Source: Brasenia schreberi
Lineage: Eukaryota; Streptophyta; Magnoliopsida; Nymphaeales; Cabombaceae
Reading direction: 5' to 3'
Length of the DNA: 64,000 nt
Assembly (NCBI GenBank): GCA_036023115.1
Contig: JAYKKT010000040.1
Span: forward strand, 6,912,001-6,976,000
Shown here: one piece after another, positions 37,301-40,300 of the stretch
Position numbering within the stretch: position 1 is the first letter of the stretch
Layout of the letters: every line of letters starts with the position of its first letter
Program-made: the position numbers and the translations under genes
Notes under the pieces: model-generated
The model's input: only the letters and a program-made list of their open reading frames with translations
The model's database searches: none
Told to the model about the DNA's origin: nothing

Positions 37301-40300
37301 TACCCAACACTCAAAAGTCAGAACCATAAAACATGACAAGTCTAATTGCTACTCTATAATATTTATAACTTTAATGGTATCTTCTTATCAGAAAGAATAC
37401 CTGATGCTCCTCTCCATTTTAAGCATTAATTCTATGCGTAACATCTCCATCAATTCTTCCATCACTCTGAAAAATTGACCCTAGGTATTTAAAACTTTCC
37501 TTTTGGGGATGCAATGTGTTTCAATTTTAATTTCTATGTCCTCTGAAGTAGCCAAATGATCAAGCTTACATTCCATATATTCTGTCTTTGTTCTACTAAG
37601 TCGGAGTTCTTTGCTTTCTAATGTTTCTCTCCATAGTTCCAATTTTCTATTAACTTTTTCCTTAGACTTATCCACTAATACAATGTTATCTACAAATAAC
37701 ATACACTAAGGTACTTCATCTTGAAAACTTGCTTCAATTTTCCCAAAAATGTGCATTGAAAACATCTACCACAATAATTTTCTCCCTCTTTCTAGACCAC
37801 CTAATAGAGCACCATTTCAATGCATTTTTCTATATGACAAGACTTTGCACACTAATGACTTCATCTTGTAAATAACTAAAGATACAATCATCCTAAAAAA
37901 TGTGCATTGAAAATATCTACCAGAATAATCCCCTCCCTCTTTCTAGACCACCTAATAGAGCACCATTTTCAATGCATTTTTCTGTATGACAAGATTGCAC
38001 AGTAATGATATTCATAGCAAATCTTATTAATGAATGCCTTATTAATTTTCTTCCACCTGTATTGATTCAGGTCAAATGCAATAGAGAAGAATGATTATAA
38101 ATAAACTTTGACATTTCTCCATGTATGTATAGTCCCTCTTATGTCATCCGGTGCACTCAAATCTTTAAATATTAAGTCTATACAATGTGCAACACATGGA
38201 GATACTAAGGATGGATGGTTCACCTCAAGCATCTTACCTGTTACTCTAAGATTTGCAGTATTATCAGTAATGAATTGAACAACATTTAAAACACGTACAT
38301 CCTCAATAATTTTGTCAAAAATAGAGAGTAAATTATCTACAGTTTTACCAATATGGGACAAGTCATGATTTCAAAAATAGTGTCCCCTTGGGACAATAGA
38401 CTAGCAAGTTCAACAAAGACCTATGCTGATCATCTGTGAAATCATCAGCCATAATAGAACATCCTTTGTCCTTCTACGACTCCCTAAATTCAAAGCTCAA
38501 TGCATTGACAATATAACCCATTTCTAAAGTACCCCTCAAAGCATGATTAGTAGGTTCTCTATAATCTGATCCCACTCTGGCAATAAAATCTATCCTACTT
38601 TGAAATGAAAATGAGTTTTCAACATTTAAAGGGAGGTAATTTTCATAAAAAAAATTGGCACACTTCAAATCTACTTTCTAAATTACCTCCTTTAAAGTCA
38701 TAACTGATCTAATACCTAAATGAGCTACATGTGTCGTACGTGGGGAAAAAAAGAAGAAGCATCCCACTACCTATGACTCTGTCTCCTCCTCTAGTACTCC
38801 TTGTAGGCATAAAGTTAGTATGAACTCTTGTAATGGAACAAGAGCCAACTCCACTGCTACTACCACCAGAACCTAAACTCTTTTCTTTTTCTCACATTTT
38901 CCTCTTTTGTTCAACCATCTATTCTTCCATTTCACCTGCACCATAAAATTCATCACTATACATCCCTTCAAAAACATTTTTAAATGGTTGAGACATATCT
39001 CAACAACTTATTTCTGCCATCTCTCTCACCTTTAATCTCTTCTTCTCCTTTGAAGCCTCCAATATCTACTCAATCTCATACTTCACTGCTTCGAAAACCA
39101 GAAGACAAGCACTAACATTCTTCTTGGTTTCTTTAAGATGTGTTTCATATGAGAAATATCACCATGCTTTACTACATTGCAAAACATGCACTTGTTCACA
39201 AGCATATTGCCTTCGTAGACATGGGTGCAATATTTTCACACTATATCAACCCAATCAGAAGTCATCAAGAAGACTTTTTAGAGGTTAAGAATCACATAAT
39301 ATGTAAAACTCCCAAATTTTTTAAGTGAAAAATCGGGTAGAATGCAAAAAGGAAAAGCGTATGTCATAAATTTGATAAAAGCCCTAGAGATGAGGAGTTA
39401 GAGTGGGTGAAATACTTAAGATTCTTTTGAATAAACCGTGAAATGAACAAGAATAAAGATGAGAAAATGATTTGGGAGCAAGAAAATGATATAAAAAAGG
39501 TTTGGGAAGAAACAAAAATGATTTCCGCAACTTCACACTCTAAGAATTTATACCAAAAAATCAGTATCGACTCGTACGATACTGGTTGTTGTATCGTACG
39601 ATACGGTATGATATAGCCTCATATTGTATGATATGGTATGATACGACACGATAAATCGCTTATTGCGATACATATGCCTATATAGTACCGTATACTCATA
39701 CGATATTTGATAAAATCGTATCGTACGATACAATTTTTACAACATTGGTTTAGAGAGTTTTTAGAAGAACAATAAGGCAGTGTACTTTCCTATTTCCATT
39801 GCATGAAATAGTGGAAAACCACTTCCTAAGATATGTTGGCTGTTTATTTAGTTTCTTCACCATCTATCTGTGTAGGTGTCATCTCCAGGAACTGATTTAT
39901 GGATTCACTATCCCAGTTAGTTTATTTCTCCTTTTCTATGAATCTTTTCTTGTTCTTGCGGTGATGGTGATTCTTGTGTTTTGGATTCTCTGTAGATTGG
40001 AGCTCTTGAAGATACAAGAAACCGTACTCTTCATGGCATATTAGGTGTGCAGAAGTTTTTTAGAGGTCACCAAGCTCGTCGATATTTCAAAGAGCTCAAA
40101 AAAGGAATAGTTATACTGCAATCATGTAAGGACTTGCACCCATCAGGACTGTAGATTTTCTTCCATGTTTAGCTGTGACTGAGATGCTGTCCTTGCAGTT
40201 GTGAGGGGAGAGAAAGCAAGAAGAGTATACGGAACGTTAATTTGTAGGCATAGAGCTGCTTATGTTATACAGCACCAGGCAAAGTGCATGATTTCTAGAA

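Larger units (their letters stand above)
34890..39747 (-). mobile_element. hAT transposon in a myosin intron, with 8 bp target duplication
   Basis: Termini CAATGTTGTAAAAA (34890) and its inverse TTTTTACAACATTG (39747), flanked by gtttagag at 34882-34889 and 39748-39755. The subterminal regions hold many CGATAC/GTATCG words. The transposase lies on the minus strand: a middle part at 38040-39130 (DUF659 region) and the C-terminal part at 35377-35640; stops and frameshifts make it inactive. A LINE/gypsy composite (36463-37725) sits in between. Length 4.86 kb. It accounts for most of the 5.3 kb intron. Confidence 0.9.

Noticed and set aside
36450..37890. aagatacaatca on both sides of the LINE/gypsy composite, as a target duplication
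   Set aside because: The right copy lies about 150 bp beyond the visible LINE end, inside a tandem duplication of the hAT element, so it is more likely a chance or duplicated word.
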